A stretch of 64,000 nucleotides of DNA from Burkholderia sp. BCC1644 (GTDB lineage Bacteria > Pseudomonadota > Gammaproteobacteria > Burkholderiales > Burkholderiaceae): NCBI RefSeq assembly GCF_902833225.1, contig NZ_CADFEI010000005.1, positions 1 through 64,000 of the forward strand, written 5' to 3'. Shown one piece after another: positions 9,182 to 19,608 of this stretch. Below the pieces are notes generated by a model. It did not search any database and was not told where the DNA came from. It was given only the letters and a program-made list of their open reading frames with translations. How positions within the stretch are numbered: position 1 is the stretch's first letter; each line of letters starts with the position of its first letter. A program made the position numbers and the translations under genes.

Positions 9182-11506
9182 ATGACGGAAACCGTAGCAC
9201 TCAAGATCGTACAGCGCATCGCCACCGAACTGTCCGTCCAGCCGCGCCAGGTCGCGGCGGCCGTGCAACTCCTCGACGAAGGCTCGACCGTTCCGTTCAT
9301 TGCCCGGTACCGCAAGGAAGTGACCGGCAACCTCGACGACACGCAGCTGCGCCAGCTCGAGGAACGTCTCCTGTATCTGCGCGAGCTCGAGGATCGCCGC
9401 GCGACGATCCTGTCGAGCATCGACGAACAGGGCAAGCTGACGGACGAGCTGCGCGCCGCGATCGATACGGCCGACAGCAAGCAGGTGCTCGAAGACCTTT
9501 ACCTGCCGTACAAGCCGAAGCGCCGCACGCGTGCGCAGATCGCCCGCGAGGCCGGCCTCGAGCCGCTCGCGCAGGCGCTGCTCGCGAATCCGCTGCTCGA
9601 CCCGCAGGCCGAGGCGGCCGCGTATGTCGACGCCGACAAGGGCGTCGCCGACGTGAAGGCCGCGCTCGACGGCGCGCGCGACATCCTGTCCGAACAGTTC
9701 GGCGAAACGGCCGAGCTGCTCGGCAAGCTGCGCGACTACCTGCACAACCAGGGCGTCGTGTCGTCGGCCGTCGTCGAGGGCAAGGAAAACGAGGAAGGCG
9801 AGAAATTCCGCGACTATTACGACTACGCGGAAACGATCAAGACCGTGCCGTCGCACCGCGCACTCGCGCTGTTCCGCGCCCGTAACGCAGGCGTGCTGAC
9901 GGTCAAGCTCGGCCTCGGCGAAGAGCTCGACGCGCAGGTGCCGCATCCCGGCGAGGCGATGATCGCGCGCCATTTCGGCATCGCGAACCAGAATCGCCCG
10001 GCCGACAAATGGCTTTCGGACGTCTGCCGCTGGTGCTGGCGCGTCAAGGTGCAGCCGCATATCGAGAATGAACTCCTCACGCAGCTGCGCGAAACGGCCG
10101 AAACCGAAGCGATCCGCGTGTTCGCGCGCAACCTGAACGACCTGCTGCTGGCCGCGCCAGCCGGCCCGAAGGCCGTGATCGGTCTCGACCCCGGCCTGCG
10201 CACGGGCGTGAAGGTCGCCGTCGTCGACCGCACCGGCAAGGTGCTCGCCACCGACACGATCTACCCGCACGAGCCGCGCCGCGACTGGGACGGCTCGATC
10301 GCGAAACTCGCGCGCATCGCCGCGCAGACGCAGGCCGAACTCATCAGCATCGGCAACGGCACCGCATCGCGCGAAACCGACAAACTCGCGAGCGAACTGA
10401 TCGCGAAGCACCCGGAATTGCGCCTGCAGAAGATCGTCGTGTCGGAAGCCGGCGCGTCGGTCTACTCGGCGTCCGAGCTCGCGGCGAAGGAATTCCCCGA
10501 AATGGATGTGTCGCTGCGCGGCGCCGTGTCGATCGCACGCCGCCTGCAGGATCCGCTCGCCGAGCTCGTGAAAATCGAGCCGAAGGCGATCGGCGTCGGC
10601 CAGTACCAGCACGACGTGAACCAGCGCGAACTCGCCCGCTCGCTCGACGCGGTCGTCGAGGATTGCGTGAACGCGGTCGGCGTCGACGCGAACACGGCAT
10701 CGGCCCCGCTGCTGGCGCGCGTGTCGGGCCTGAACGCGACGCTCGCGCGCAACATCGTCGACTACCGCGATGCGAACGGCCCGTTCCCGTCGCGCGAACA
10801 CCTGCGCAAGGTGCCGCGCCTCGGCGACAAGACCTTCGAACAGGCCGCCGGCTTCCTGCGCATCAATGGCGGCGAGAACCCGCTCGACCGCTCGTCGGTG
10901 CACCCGGAGGCCTATCCGGTCGTCGAACGGATGCTCGCGAAGATCAGCAAGCGCATCGACGACGTGCTCGGCAACCGCGAAGCCCTGTCGGGCCTGTCCC
11001 CGACGGAGTTTGTTGACGAACGTTTCGGCCTGCCGACCGTGCGCGACATCCTGTCCGAGCTGGAGAAACCGGGCCGCGATCCGCGCCCTGAATTCAAGAC
11101 CGCGACGTTCCGCGAGGGCGTCGAGAAGGTGTCGGATCTCGTGCCGGGCATGACGCTCGAAGGCGTCGTGACGAACGTCGCCGCGTTCGGTGCGTTCGTG
11201 GATATCGGCGTGCACCAGGACGGCCTCGTCCACGTGTCCGCGATGTCGACGAAATTCATCAAGGACCCGCACGAAGTCGTGAAGGCCGGCCAGGTCGTCA
11301 AGGTGAAGGTGCTCGACGTCGACGTGAAGCGCCAGCGCATTGCGCTGACGATGCGCCTCGACGACGATGCGGCAGCGCCCGGCATGTCGTCGCGCGGCAG
11401 CCAGGATCGCGGCAACGCGGGGCGCGGCGCGGCCCGTCCGCAGCGTTCGCGCGAGCCGGAACCGGCCGGCGCGATGGCCGCGGCATTCGCGAAGCTGAAG
11501 CGCTGA
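9182..11506 (+). CDS. tex: Tex family RNA-binding transcription accessory protein
   Basis: Tex (774 residues) is a conserved nucleic-acid-binding protein related to eukaryotic Spt6, linked to transcription and toxin-gene expression in Bordetella. In order: an N-terminal helical domain, a YqgF/RNase H-like domain ([19 protein letters not shown], about residue 325), helix-hairpin-helix segments, and a C-terminal S1 domain ([21 protein letters not shown]). The start chosen at 9182 gives the family N-terminus [17 protein letters not shown]; an open frame upstream to 9020 is not conserved-looking. A strong terminator follows. Confidence 0.95.
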   Translation: MTETVALKIVQRIATELSVQPRQVAAAVQLLDEGSTVPFIARYRKEVTGNLDDTQLRQLEERLLYLRELEDRRATILSSIDEQGKLTDELRAAIDTADSKQVLEDLYLPYKPKRRTRAQIAREAGLEPLAQALLANPLLDPQAEAAAYVDADKGVADVKAALDGARDILSEQFGETAELLGKLRDYLHNQGVVSSAVVEGKENEEGEKFRDYYDYAETIKTVPSHRALALFRARNAGVLTVKLGLGEELDAQVPHPGEAMIARHFGIANQNRPADKWLSDVCRWCWRVKVQPHIENELLTQLRETAETEAIRVFARNLNDLLLAAPAGPKAVIGLDPGLRTGVKVAVVDRTGKVLATDTIYPHEPRRDWDGSIAKLARIAAQTQAELISIGNGTASRETDKLASELIAKHPELRLQKIVVSEAGASVYSASELAAKEFPEMDVSLRGAVSIARRLQDPLAELVKIEPKAIGVGQYQHDVNQRELARSLDAVVEDCVNAVGVDANTASAPLLARVSGLNATLARNIVDYRDANGPFPSREHLRKVPRLGDKTFEQAAGFLRINGGENPLDRSSVHPEAYPVVERMLAKISKRIDDVLGNREALSGLSPTEFVDERFGLPTVRDILSELEKPGRDPRPEFKTATFREGVEKVSDLVPGMTLEGVVTNVAAFGAFVDIGVHQDGLVHVSAMSTKFIKDPHEVVKAGQVVKVKVLDVDVKRQRIALTMRLDDDAAAPGMSSRGSQDRGNAGRGAARPQRSREPEPAGAMAAAFAKLKR

Positions 11507-11526
11507 GCACGCGAAAGCCGCCGACA

Positions 11527-11558
11527 GAAAAAAGCCCGCCGGAAGGCGGGCTTTTTTT
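11527..11558 (+). terminator. Rho-independent terminator after tex
   Basis: AAAAAGCCCGCC and GGCGGGCTTTTTTT form a long stem around a GGAA loop with a T run. Confidence 0.93.
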
Positions 11559-11639
11559 ATTGCGTCGCCGCGCGGTTTCGACAATCGCGATGAAAACCGG
11601 ATAGGTGCGTTTTCGTCACTATTTCCCTGCTTCCAGTCG

Positions 11640-11657
11640 GCGAATTAAACAATTCGC
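11640..11657. repeat. Inverted repeat just upstream of the terpene synthase promoter
   Basis: GCGAATT and AATTCGC are perfect 7-base arms around AAAC, ending 18 bases before the -35 box. The place fits an activator or repressor operator. No cognate regulator is recognisable next to it. Confidence 0.45.
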
Positions 11658-11675
11658 ACTGCAGCATGCATTTTC

Positions 11676-11703
11676 TTGACGCTTTGAATACCGCACATAA
11701 AAT
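11676..11703 (+). promoter_or_regulatory. Sigma-70 promoter for the terpene synthase gene
   Basis: TTGACG (11676-11681) and TAAAAT (11698-11703) are separated by 16 bases, five of six consensus matches in each box. It is the best sigma-70 promoter I can see in the window. Transcription would start near 11710. Confidence 0.7.
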
Positions 11704-11912
11704 AAATTCGCGAACGGTATTTCAACGCCTTCGACAAGCGAAGCGAATTGTCCGCTCGGCAACCGGTTTCCTCGCGACGCTCATACGCGCCGCGCGTTTC
11801 AGGCCTCCCGTCTTTCATTGCCACTTTCTGAAGTCGATTCGCGGCGCATCACATCCGCAATATGTGCCCGCCGGCAAGCCGGCGCATATTCGCAAAAATG
11901 GATCGGGGAATC

Positions 11913-12938
11913 ATGAAAGCAGATGATCTGGAAACCGAACTGGGCGCCTTGCGCATTCCCGTGTTCGATGTGCCGTGGGCCGGTGCGTGTTCACCGCACG
12001 TCGAGCGGATCGAATCCCGCATGCTCGAATGGGCCGACGCATACGGCCTGCTCGTCTCCGACGCCCATCGGGAGCGCGTCGTACGCACCCGTTACGGCTG
12101 GCTCGCCGCACGCTGTTACCCGAACGCCGATCCCCCTCTGCTGCAGGCGCTCGCCGATTACTTCGTGTGGTTCTTTCTCGCCGACGACCTGTTCGTCGAT
12201 CGCGTGGAGCCGGTCGGCGCCGATACGCTGCGCAACCTGACCGCGATAATCGACGTACTCGACTACGCATGTACGAGCCCCGAGCCAGTCTATGGCGAGC
12301 GAGCGTGGCTCGACGTGTGTCAACGCCTGCGTGCGCGCCTGTCCGCCGAGCATTTCGCGCGCTTCGCGCAAGGCATGCGCCTGTGGGCCACCACGGCCGG
12401 ATTGCAAATCATTGCACACCTGAAGGTCGAGCCGGTCGCCGTGCCGCAGTACGAAACGATCCGGCGCCACACGAGCGGCATGAATCCGTGCCTGGCACTG
12501 GCGGACGTGGCCAATTCCGGCGCCGTCCCGCCCGACACGTTTCACCGCCCCGAGATCCAGGCGCTGTGCAGGCACGCGAACAATATCGTCTGCTGGAGCA
12601 ACGACATCCAGAGTATCGGGATCGAAGCGCGCCAGCCGGGCCAGTTCCGGAACATGGTGATGGTGCACGCGTCGCGCGGTCATTCGCTGCAGACCGGCAT
12701 CGACTACACGGCCGCCCGCGTGCGCGCCGAGATCGGCGAGTTCGTACAGTGCGCCGATGCGCTCGTGCAGCACGCCGACACGCGCGTGCGCGGCCTCGTC
12801 GACGGCTACCGATACTGGATACGCGGCTATCTGGATTGGGTGGCGCGGGATACGCAGCGCTATGCGGCTGCGTTCGCGGCAAGCGATGCGGACGATCGCA
12901 GCCTGATCGCGCTGTCGGCGAACGCGGCGCGCGGCTGA
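11913..12938 (+). CDS. Class I terpene synthase (terpene cyclase), product unknown
   Basis: A 341-residue bacterial terpene cyclase, which would ionise a prenyl diphosphate (probably farnesyl or geranyl diphosphate) with three Mg2+ and cyclise it. All hallmarks are present: the aspartate-rich DDLFVD at residues 91-96, the NSE triad NDIQSIGIE at 230-238, an arginine 46 residues before it (R184, pyrophosphate sensor position), and the RY pair at 316-317. The ATG at 11913 has GGGGA before it; an in-frame ATG at 11898 is less likely. No prenyltransferase or P450 lies beside it. Product cannot be predicted from sequence. Confidence 0.88.
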   Translation: MKADDLETELGALRIPVFDVPWAGACSPHVERIESRMLEWADAYGLLVSDAHRERVVRTRYGWLAARCYPNADPPLLQALADYFVWFFLADDLFVDRVEPVGADTLRNLTAIIDVLDYACTSPEPVYGERAWLDVCQRLRARLSAEHFARFAQGMRLWATTAGLQIIAHLKVEPVAVPQYETIRRHTSGMNPCLALADVANSGAVPPDTFHRPEIQALCRHANNIVCWSNDIQSIGIEARQPGQFRNMVMVHASRGHSLQTGIDYTAARVRAEIGEFVQCADALVQHADTRVRGLVDGYRYWIRGYLDWVARDTQRYAAAFAASDADDRSLIALSANAARG

Positions 12939-12953
12939 ACAGCCCGCGCGCCG
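12924..12953. repeat. GC-rich hairpin between convergent terpene synthase and kup
   Basis: GGCGCGCG-GCT pairs with AGC-C-CGCGCGCC around GAAC, with one bulged base. It spans the terpene synthase stop codon and lies just after kup on the other strand. No T run, so terminator function is uncertain. Confidence 0.4.
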
Positions 12954-12960
12954 CGCCCGG

Positions 12961-14877
12961 TCAGATCTCGATCTTCGTGCCGAGCTCGACGACGCGGTTC
13001 GCCGGAATCGAGAAGAAGTCGGTCGGCTTCGCCGCGTTCTGGTGCATCCACGCGAACACGCGCTCGCGCCAGATCGACATCCCGGGCAGATGGGTCGGCA
13101 CGACGGTTTCGCGCGCGAGGAAGAACGACGTGTCCATCAACTCGAACGTCATGTCGTGCGCCCGGCCGAATTCCTCGAGCACGGCCTTCACGTCCGGCGT
13201 CTCGTTGAAGCCGTACTCGGCCTTGACGATGTACAGCCCGCCGCCCGCATCGCGCGAGGTCTGGCGCTTGTCGTCGCGCACGTAAGGAATGTCGCGCGTG
13301 ACGAACGTCAGGAAAATGGTCCGCTCGTGCAGCACCTTGTTGTGCTTCAGGTTGTGCAGCAGGCTGACGGGCACGAGCTTGTCGTTGCCGGTCAGGTAGA
13401 TCGCGGTGCCCGACACGCGATGCGGCGGATGCGCGAGCAACCCCTGCAGGAACGGCTCGAGCGGAATACCGTCGGCGGCCGTGCGCTCCTTGACGATGTG
13501 ACGCCCCTTGTACCAGGTCATCAGCAGGAAGAACAGCAGCGCGCCGATGCCGAGCGGCAGCCAGCCGCCCTGCGCGACCTTCAGCAGGTTCGCGCCGAAG
13601 AAGCCGAGGTCGATCGCAAGGAACACCGCGATGATCGCGCCGACCAGCAGCCGGTTCCAGTTCCACACCTTCACCATCACGACGCATGCGAGCACGGTCG
13701 TGATCACCATCGTCGCCGTCACCGCGATGCCGTACGCGGCCGCGAGGTTGTCGGAGCTCTTGAAGCCGACCACGATGCAGAGGATCACGAACAGCAGCAG
13801 CCAGTTCACGACCGGCACATAGATCTGGCCGATCGCGAGCTCGGACGTGTGCAGTACCTTCATGCGCGGCACGTAGCCGAGCTGGATCGCCTGCGACGTC
13901 AGCGAATAGGCGCCCGAGATCACGGCCTGCGACGCGATCACGGTCGCGACCGTCGACAGCACCACGAGCGGCAGCAGCCCCCATTCGGGCGCCAGCAGGA
14001 AGAACGGGTTTTCGATCGCCTTGGGATTCTGGATCAGCAGCGCGCCCTGGCCGAAGTAGTTCAGCACGAGCGACGGCATCACGAGCCCGTACGCGGCGAT
14101 CCGGATCGGCTTCGCGCCGAAGTGGCCCATGTCCGCGTAGAGCGCTTCCGCACCGGTCAGCACCAGCACGACCGAGCCGAGCACGACGTAGGCCTGCAGC
14201 AGGTGGTCGGCCATGAACGACGCCGCGTAGTACGGGTTGATGGCCGCCATGATGCCCGGCACGCGCACGATGTGGTACACGCCGAGCGCCGCGATCACGA
14301 TGAACCACAACACCATGATCGGGCCGAACAGCTTGCCGACCAGCGCGGTGCCGTGACGCTGGATCCAGAACAGCGCGATCAGGATCACGATCGTGATCGG
14401 CAACACGAGGTGGGACAGGTGAGGTGTCGCAATTTCGAGACCTTCGACCGCCGACATCACCGAGATCGCCGGCGTGATCACCGCGTCGCCGTAGAACATG
14501 CACGCGCCGAAGATCCCGAGCGCCATCAGCGCACCCGCGACGCGGGTTTTCGAGTCGAGCGGCCGCAGCGACAGCGCCATCAGCGCGAGCACGCCGCCTT
14601 CGCCGTTGTTGTCGGCCCGCATCACGAACAGCAGGTACTTGACGCCGACCACCAGGATGATTGCCCAGAACAGCAGCGAGATCACGCCGAGAATCGATCC
14701 TTCGGTGAGCGGAATGCCGTGTGCGGGGCTGAACGCCTCTTTCAGCGAATACAACGGGCTGGTGCCGATGTCGCCGAACACGACGCCGATGGCTGCTATC
14801 GCTAGCGCCCGCATCGAGTGTTGTTGCGTCGAATGCGGCGCATGTGCGGCGTCGGTCGCGTGGATCGTGTCGTTCAT
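12961..14877 (-). CDS. kup: Low-affinity potassium uptake protein Kup
   Basis: A KUP/HAK/KT family K+/H+ symporter of the inner membrane, 638 residues. The N-terminus [28 protein letters not shown] is the family signature, followed by about twelve transmembrane helices and a cytoplasmic C-terminal domain ending in [18 protein letters not shown]. The start at 14877 was preferred over an upstream in-frame ATG because the extra 50 residues are not membrane-like or family-like. Monocistronic; the preceding gene ends in a terminator. Confidence 0.95.
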   Translation of the reverse strand: MNDTIHATDAAHAPHSTQQHSMRALAIAAIGVVFGDIGTSPLYSLKEAFSPAHGIPLTEGSILGVISLLFWAIILVVGVKYLLFVMRADNNGEGGVLALMALSLRPLDSKTRVAGALMALGIFGACMFYGDAVITPAISVMSAVEGLEIATPHLSHLVLPITIVILIALFWIQRHGTALVGKLFGPIMVLWFIVIAALGVYHIVRVPGIMAAINPYYAASFMADHLLQAYVVLGSVVLVLTGAEALYADMGHFGAKPIRIAAYGLVMPSLVLNYFGQGALLIQNPKAIENPFFLLAPEWGLLPLVVLSTVATVIASQAVISGAYSLTSQAIQLGYVPRMKVLHTSELAIGQIYVPVVNWLLLFVILCIVVGFKSSDNLAAAYGIAVTATMVITTVLACVVMVKVWNWNRLLVGAIIAVFLAIDLGFFGANLLKVAQGGWLPLGIGALLFFLLMTWYKGRHIVKERTAADGIPLEPFLQGLLAHPPHRVSGTAIYLTGNDKLVPVSLLHNLKHNKVLHERTIFLTFVTRDIPYVRDDKRQTSRDAGGGLYIVKAEYGFNETPDVKAVLEEFGRAHDMTFELMDTSFFLARETVVPTHLPGMSIWRERVFAWMHQNAAKPTDFFSIPANRVVELGTKIEI

Positions 14878-14920
14878 ATGAAGCGTAATAATCGGGTCCG
14901 GGTCGGACAAAACGAGCGCT

Positions 14921-14926
14921 ATTCTA
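14921..14926 (-). promoter_or_regulatory. Possible -10 box of kup
   Basis: Minus-strand TAGAAT lies about 45 bases before the kup ATG. No convincing -35 is visible. Confidence 0.35.
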
Positions 14927-15096
14927 CTCGCGCCCCCGTGAAACGCCGCCCTGCTCTGTTGCCGTGGAACCACGTGATCCACGCTGCGCATGCAATTCGG
15001 CGCGAGCTGTGGCAGGGCTGCCATCATAGCCGGGGCCGCGCCGTCTGCCTACCCGATCCTCGGATTGCACCGCTCGGCGTACCCGGCGCCCCAATG

Positions 15097-15122
15097 AAAA
15101 ACGGCGCCGCAAGCGGCGCCGT
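15097..15122 (-). terminator. Terminator of the purA-phosphoribosyltransferase unit
   Basis: On the minus strand ACGGCGCCGC pairs with GCGGCGCCGT over a 2-base gap and a run of T follows. It lies 30 bases after the stop codon. Confidence 0.88.
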
Positions 15123-15151
15123 ACAAGGCTTTCCTTCGATCGGCCGGGCGC

Positions 15152-15748
15152 TTACGCGCCCGAACCGTCGCGCTGCGCGCGACCGCGCTTGATCCACGCC
15201 TCGAGGTTGTGCGGACGAACCGTGTCCCACTCCTCGAACGGCTGATGAATCCACGGATTCGTCGGCAGAAACTGCGTGTGATAGTCGGGCTTGACCTTCG
15301 AGCAACCCTTGTACCAGAGCACGGCCGAGCGCACGGCCGTCACCGACGGGTAACGCTCCTTCAGGTGCTCCTGCACGCGCGCGAGCGTGACGCCCGAATC
15401 GACGAGATCGTCGACCAGCAGCACGTTGCCCGCGAGGTTGCCGCGCGTCATCGTGATGTACTGCGCGATGTCGAGTTCACCTTGCTCGGTGCCGGCCGCT
15501 TCGCGGTACGAACTCGTCGCCAGGATCGCGAGCGGCACGTCGTAGATGCGCGACAGCTGGTCGCCGACGCGCAGGCCGCCGCGCGCGAGGCACAGGATCT
15601 GGTCGAACTTCCAGCCCGAGGCATGCACCTGGAGCGCGAGCAGCTCGATCAGACGGTGATACTCGTCCCAGCCTACCCACAGGTTCTTGTCGTCGTTGCG
15701 CGGATCGGTCATCAAGTCTGCCGCCGTCATCGTGATTTGCTGCGTCAT
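15152..15748 (-). CDS. Purine phosphoribosyltransferase (Gpt/Hpt-like)
   Basis: A type I phosphoribosyltransferase of 198 residues, probably salvaging hypoxanthine, guanine or xanthine with PRPP. The PRPP-binding loop is VLLVDDLVDSGVTL, and an early LARGGLRVGDQLSR segment fits the pyrophosphate loop. The start lies 7 bases after the purA stop, so the genes form an operon, joining AMP synthesis to salvage. Exact base specificity cannot be read from the sequence. A start at MTAADLM (15730) is also possible. Confidence 0.85.
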   Translation of the reverse strand: MTQQITMTAADLMTDPRNDDKNLWVGWDEYHRLIELLALQVHASGWKFDQILCLARGGLRVGDQLSRIYDVPLAILATSSYREAAGTEQGELDIAQYITMTRGNLAGNVLLVDDLVDSGVTLARVQEHLKERYPSVTAVRSAVLWYKGCSKVKPDYHTQFLPTNPWIHQPFEEWDTVRPHNLEAWIKRGRAQRDGSGA

Positions 15749-15755
15749 CTGAAAA

Positions 15756-17111
<1,356 letters not shown>

Positions 17112-17215
17112 TTAGCTGGTTAAAAACGTATTCTACCTATGTTCGCGGGCGATTCCGAATTTTTCCGTTTCGCTTCAACGATATGCACGCCGAAGCACGG
17201 CCCGCAAACGCCTGT

Positions 17216-18364
17216 TTAGCGGGGTTCGACCACCCATGCGCCGTTGCGCTCGACGAGCGAACGATCGCATGCGAACTCGTCGAGCACGTGGTCGTGGCCC
17301 GGCAATGCCTGGATCACGACCTCGCCCGCATCGCGCAGCGCGGCGACGGCCGCGCCCAGCGCGTCGTCCTGCGCCCACGGCGCGAGAATCGCGGTGCCGC
17401 GCGCCTCGACCGGCGAAATCCGCGCGAGTTCGCGCAGGTCGAGCGAGAAGCCCGTTGCCGGTCGCGCACGGCCGTACGCCTGCCCGACGTGGTCATAACG
17501 CCCGCCGCGCGCGATCGCGTTCGGCACGCCGTCGATGTATGCGCTGAACATTGCGCCGCTGTGGTACGCATAGCCGCGCAGATCGGCGAGGTCGATCGCC
17601 ACTTCCGCACCTTTCGCCTGTGCCGCGAGCTGCGCCAGATCGTCGAGCGCCCGCGTGATTTCGGGCAGCACCGGCAGACGCGCACGCGCCTCGGCGAGCA
17701 CGCTCGCGTCGCCGTAGAGGCTCGGCAGCGCACGCAGCGCGGCGCGCGTATCGGCGCCGAGATCGTCGGTGAGTTCGTTCAGGAGCGGCACGTCCTTGCC
17801 CGACAACGCGTCGTACAGCGACTCGCCGCGCTCGGCGGCCTGCGCGTCGCGTGCGAGCAGCGCCGCGAGCACGCCCGCATGACCGAGGTCGAGACGGATG
17901 CGCGACAGGCCCGCGAGATGCAGCGCGTCGAGCATCAGCTGCTGGATCTCGAGATCGGCTTCCAGCCCGGCATGCCCGTAGATTTCCGCGCCGATCTGGA
18001 TCTGCTCGCGCGTGGCGTGCAGGCCGCGCGGACGCGTATGCATCACGTGGCCCGCGTAGCACAGGCGCGTCACGCCCTGGCGGTTCAACAGGTGCGCGTC
18101 GATCCGTGCCACCTGCGGCGTGATGTCCGCACGCAGGCCGAGCGTGCGGCCCGACAGCTGGTCGACCAGCTTGAAGGTGCGCAGGCGCAGGTCGGTGCCG
18201 CCGCTCGTCAGCAGCGACTCGAGATACTCGAGCAGCGGCGGCATCACCATTTCGTAGCCGTACGAACGGAAGCGGTCGAGCAGCCTGCGGCGCAGCTCCT
18301 CGATCTTGCGCGCTTCCGACGGCAGTACGTCGGCGATATTCTCGGGAAGTAACCAGGTCGACAT
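17216..18364 (-). CDS. hisZ: ATP phosphoribosyltransferase regulatory subunit HisZ
   Basis: HisZ is a paralogue of histidyl-tRNA synthetase without aminoacylation activity; it forms a complex with short-form HisG and is needed for the first step of histidine synthesis and its feedback control. The 382-residue protein shows the class II synthetase fold: [45 protein letters not shown] at the N-terminus, then [18 protein letters not shown]. The start MSTWLLPE was chosen on family grounds; an upstream frame to 18469 is not conserved-looking. The partner hisG is outside the window. Confidence 0.93.
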   Translation of the reverse strand: MSTWLLPENIADVLPSEARKIEELRRRLLDRFRSYGYEMVMPPLLEYLESLLTSGGTDLRLRTFKLVDQLSGRTLGLRADITPQVARIDAHLLNRQGVTRLCYAGHVMHTRPRGLHATREQIQIGAEIYGHAGLEADLEIQQLMLDALHLAGLSRIRLDLGHAGVLAALLARDAQAAERGESLYDALSGKDVPLLNELTDDLGADTRAALRALPSLYGDASVLAEARARLPVLPEITRALDDLAQLAAQAKGAEVAIDLADLRGYAYHSGAMFSAYIDGVPNAIARGGRYDHVGQAYGRARPATGFSLDLRELARISPVEARGTAILAPWAQDDALGAAVAALRDAGEVVIQALPGHDHVLDEFACDRSLVERNGAWVVEPR

Positions 18365-18465
18365 CGGTACGGTCCTACGACGGGAAACGGCGCGCGCCAC
18401 GCGCGCCGCGAGTTGAATCGGAACTTCGAAATCGGGCGGGACGAACGGCGGATGCGCCGTCCGGA

Positions 18466-18657
18466 TCAAGTGGCGAGCAGCAGCAGCACGAGCCCGAGCA
18501 CCATCACGATCAGCCCGCCGATCCGGATATGATGCGGCGGCCGCTCAGCAATTCTACGAAACGTGTCGCGCCAGGCGACGGGAAACACGAAGGGGAACGC
18601 CCCCTCGATGATCAGCATCAGCGCTACTGCGAGCAACAACGAGCCAGCCAGGTCCAT
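18466..18657 (-). CDS. DUF2065 (YjeT-like) small membrane protein
   Basis: A 63-residue inner-membrane protein with two transmembrane helices: [21 protein letters not shown] and [17 protein letters not shown], split by a basic, Arg/His-rich loop. DUF2065 is of unknown function and is often found beside hflC, as here (37 bases after hflC), which hints at a link to the HflKC membrane complex. Confidence 0.88.
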   Translation of the reverse strand: MDLAGSLLLAVALMLIIEGAFPFVFPVAWRDTFRRIAERPPHHIRIGGLIVMVLGLVLLLLAT

Positions 18658-18693
18658 GCGAGCGACGGCGCCGCTCGACGCGGCGCCCCAAGG

Positions 18694-19593
18694 TCAATGT
18701 TTGCGGGGAGCAGGTGCCGCCGGTGCGGCACCGCCCGTCGGGCTGCGCATGAAGCGGAAGAACTCGCTGTCGGGATCGACGACGATGATGTCGTTGCGCT
18801 TGAACGTATTCCGGTAGGCCTGCAGGCTCGCGTAGAACTGATAGAACTGCGGATCGCGGCCGAACGCATCGGCGGCGATCGTCGCGGCTTTCGCGTCGCC
18901 CTCGCCCTTGATCGTCTGCGCGGACTTGTATGCGTTCGCGAGCACGGCCTGCTGTTCGCGCTCGGCGTCCGCCTTGATCTGCTCGACGTCGGCCGCGCCT
19001 TCCGCACGCACCTGCGCCGCCTGATCGCGCAGTGCGCCGATCATCCGTTGATAGACGGCATCCGTCTGCGCGGCCGGCAGGTCGACGCGCGTCAGCTGGA
19101 CGTCGACCACGTCGACGCCGAAACCGGCCGCCTTCGCCTTGGCCGCATCGCGGGCCGCATCGGCGATCGCACGTTGGCCGCCAAGGGCGTCGTCGAGCGC
19201 GCGCTGGCCGAACGCATCGCCGAGCGCACTCTTCAGCACGCCGGCCAGGCGTTCGGTGGCCGCTGCCGGGTCGCCGCCCGTCGCGGTGAAATACTTCATC
19301 GGATCGCTGATCCGGTACTTCACCGCATACGCGACGAGCAGGTCGTGCTTGTCCTGGGTTGCCAGCTGCAGCGGATCGGACGACTCGAGCGATTGCAGGC
19401 GCGTGTCGATCAGCGTGGCCGTCTGCAACGGTGGCGGCAGCTTGAAGTGGATGCCCGGGCCCGCGAGTTCGGGCTGCGCGCCATCGCGGCCCGACAGCAC
19501 GGCCGCATGGCGCGGATCGACGGTCAAGACCGTCGAGGACGCCGCGAAGGCAACGATCACGATTGCGACGACGAGCGCAATGATTCGGTTCAT
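18694..19593 (-). CDS. hflC: HflC, SPFH-domain modulator of FtsH
   Basis: HflC pairs with HflK to build a large membrane assembly around the FtsH protease and modulate its activity. The 299-residue protein has an N-terminal signal-anchor (IIALVVAIVIVAFAASSTVLTV), then an SPFH/prohibitin domain and a helical Ala/Glu-rich stretch, with the end facing the periplasm. GGGGAG precedes the ATG. It starts 15 bases after hflK. Confidence 0.96.
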   Translation of the reverse strand: MNRIIALVVAIVIVAFAASSTVLTVDPRHAAVLSGRDGAQPELAGPGIHFKLPPPLQTATLIDTRLQSLESSDPLQLATQDKHDLLVAYAVKYRISDPMKYFTATGGDPAAATERLAGVLKSALGDAFGQRALDDALGGQRAIADAARDAAKAKAAGFGVDVVDVQLTRVDLPAAQTDAVYQRMIGALRDQAAQVRAEGAADVEQIKADAEREQQAVLANAYKSAQTIKGEGDAKAATIAADAFGRDPQFYQFYASLQAYRNTFKRNDIIVVDPDSEFFRFMRSPTGGAAPAAPAPRKH

Positions 19594-19608
19594 GTTCTGC
19601 GCTCCCCG

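Larger units (their letters stand above)
11559..11912 (+). other. AT-richer leader region before the terpene synthase
   Basis: About 350 bases with no credible gene and clearly lower GC than the neighbours. It holds a good sigma-70 promoter and an inverted repeat (listed separately), leaving a 5' leader of roughly 200 bases whose role is unknown. Confidence 0.6.

Noticed and set aside
9035..11584. An 849-codon open frame antisense to tex
   Set aside because: At about 67% GC, long open frames on the opposite strand are expected. The product is Arg/Ala/Val-rich without any domain, and the sense strand encodes a full Tex protein.
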